Shown in pieces: positions 14,972 through 15,080 of a stretch of DNA of 15,080 bases. This DNA comes from Planctomicrobium sp. (lineage in GTDB: Bacteria; Planctomycetota; Planctomycetia; Planctomycetales; Planctomycetaceae), in the NCBI GenBank assembly GCA_029259835.1, contig JAJDEL010000088.1, forward strand, positions 1 through 15,080. The letters are read 5' to 3'. Under the pieces are notes generated by a model that saw only the letters and a program-made list of their open reading frames with translations, had not been told where the DNA came from and searched no databases. Both the position numbers and the translations under genes were made by a program. How positions within the stretch are numbered: the stretch's first letter is position 1; each line of letters starts with the position of its first letter.

Positions 14972-15080
14972 CTACTGTTTCGGTCGCACAAATTCCTGCC
15001 TCAGAACTTCTACGGTTTCCCAACTGGCGCAGCCTTCTATGTGGTCATTGACCATGCCCATTGCCTGCATGAAGGCGTAC
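14972..15080 (-). CDS. tag: DNA-3-methyladenine glycosylase I, C-terminal end (runs off the window)
   Basis: On the minus strand, frame YAFMQAMGMVNDHIEGC enters from the right edge and ends in a TAG at 14972-14974 after 35 codons. This is the conserved C-terminal Tag signature (YAFMQA.GMVNDH...C), which supplies the His and Cys zinc ligands of the HhH-family glycosylase that removes 3-methyladenine from DNA. A short divergent tail follows (TVEVLRQEFVRPKQ). The rest of the gene, including its start, lies outside the window. A small inverted repeat, AACAGTAG/CTACTGTT (14962-14979), overlaps the stop codon but lacks a T-tract. It is convergent with the pseudogene fragment. Confidence 0.85.
   Translation of the reverse strand, partial: YAFMQAMGMVNDHIEGCASWETVEVLRQEFVRPKQ

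Noticed and set aside
1..15080. CRISPR array, prophage, restriction or toxin-antitoxin system
   Set aside because: No regularly spaced repeats, phage structural genes, nuclease motifs or paired small toxin/antitoxin frames were seen on either strand.

Overview
The window looks like chromosomal DNA from a planctomycete (phylum Planctomycetota). The evidence is its gene families: two DUF1501 proteins, a very large secreted multi-domain c-type cytochrome of the Pirellula/Verrucomicrobium type, a MoxR-DUF58 pair and a secreted FAD oxidoreductase with a golvesin-like C-terminus. Species cannot be named from sequence alone. Most start sites have weak or no Shine-Dalgarno sequence, and some genes start with GTG or TTG.

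Layout. (1) 1-4676, + strand: the 3' part of a DUF1501 gene, then a 1285-residue secreted diheme/DUF6797/LamG-like/propeller protein with a TTG start and a good AAGGAG. The two are probably cotranscribed and act in the periplasm. (2) 4677-6330: a gene-poor mobile-element graveyard. It holds a minus-strand IS3 OrfA fragment, a double palindrome, a possible group II intron scrap, a strong hairpin and a frameshifted, truncated IS110-type transposase. It ends in the 3' half of a tRNA-Val(GAC) gene whose 5' half is missing, which looks like an attachment-site scar. (3) 6341-7019: greA on the minus strand, with a bidirectional terminator after it and a 15-bp terminator-like hairpin in its leader. 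(4) 7203-8612: a complete Tat-type DUF1501 protein, convergent with a small membrane protein (8683-9084, -). (5) 9298-11410: moxR and a DUF58 gene in one unit, closed by an intrinsic terminator and without the usual membrane VWA partners. (6) 11459-13726: the secreted FAD oxidoreductase. (7) 13872-15080: an FkbM-type methyltransferase (-) lying between the end of the FAD gene and a second, truncated copy of that gene's last 52 codons. At the right edge is the 3' end of a tag gene (3-methyladenine DNA glycosylase I, -).

Functionally, the secreted proteins (DUF1501, heme/LamG protein, FAD oxidoreductase with carbohydrate-binding-like modules) fit planctomycete breakdown of complex carbohydrates outside the cytoplasm; this is inference. 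The best leads are the tRNA-Val half-site, the greA leader hairpin (compare E. coli GraL), the duplicated golvesin-like tail flanking fkbM, and the IS110 remnant whose upstream region could hold a decayed bridge-RNA locus. I did not find a clearly new multi-gene system.
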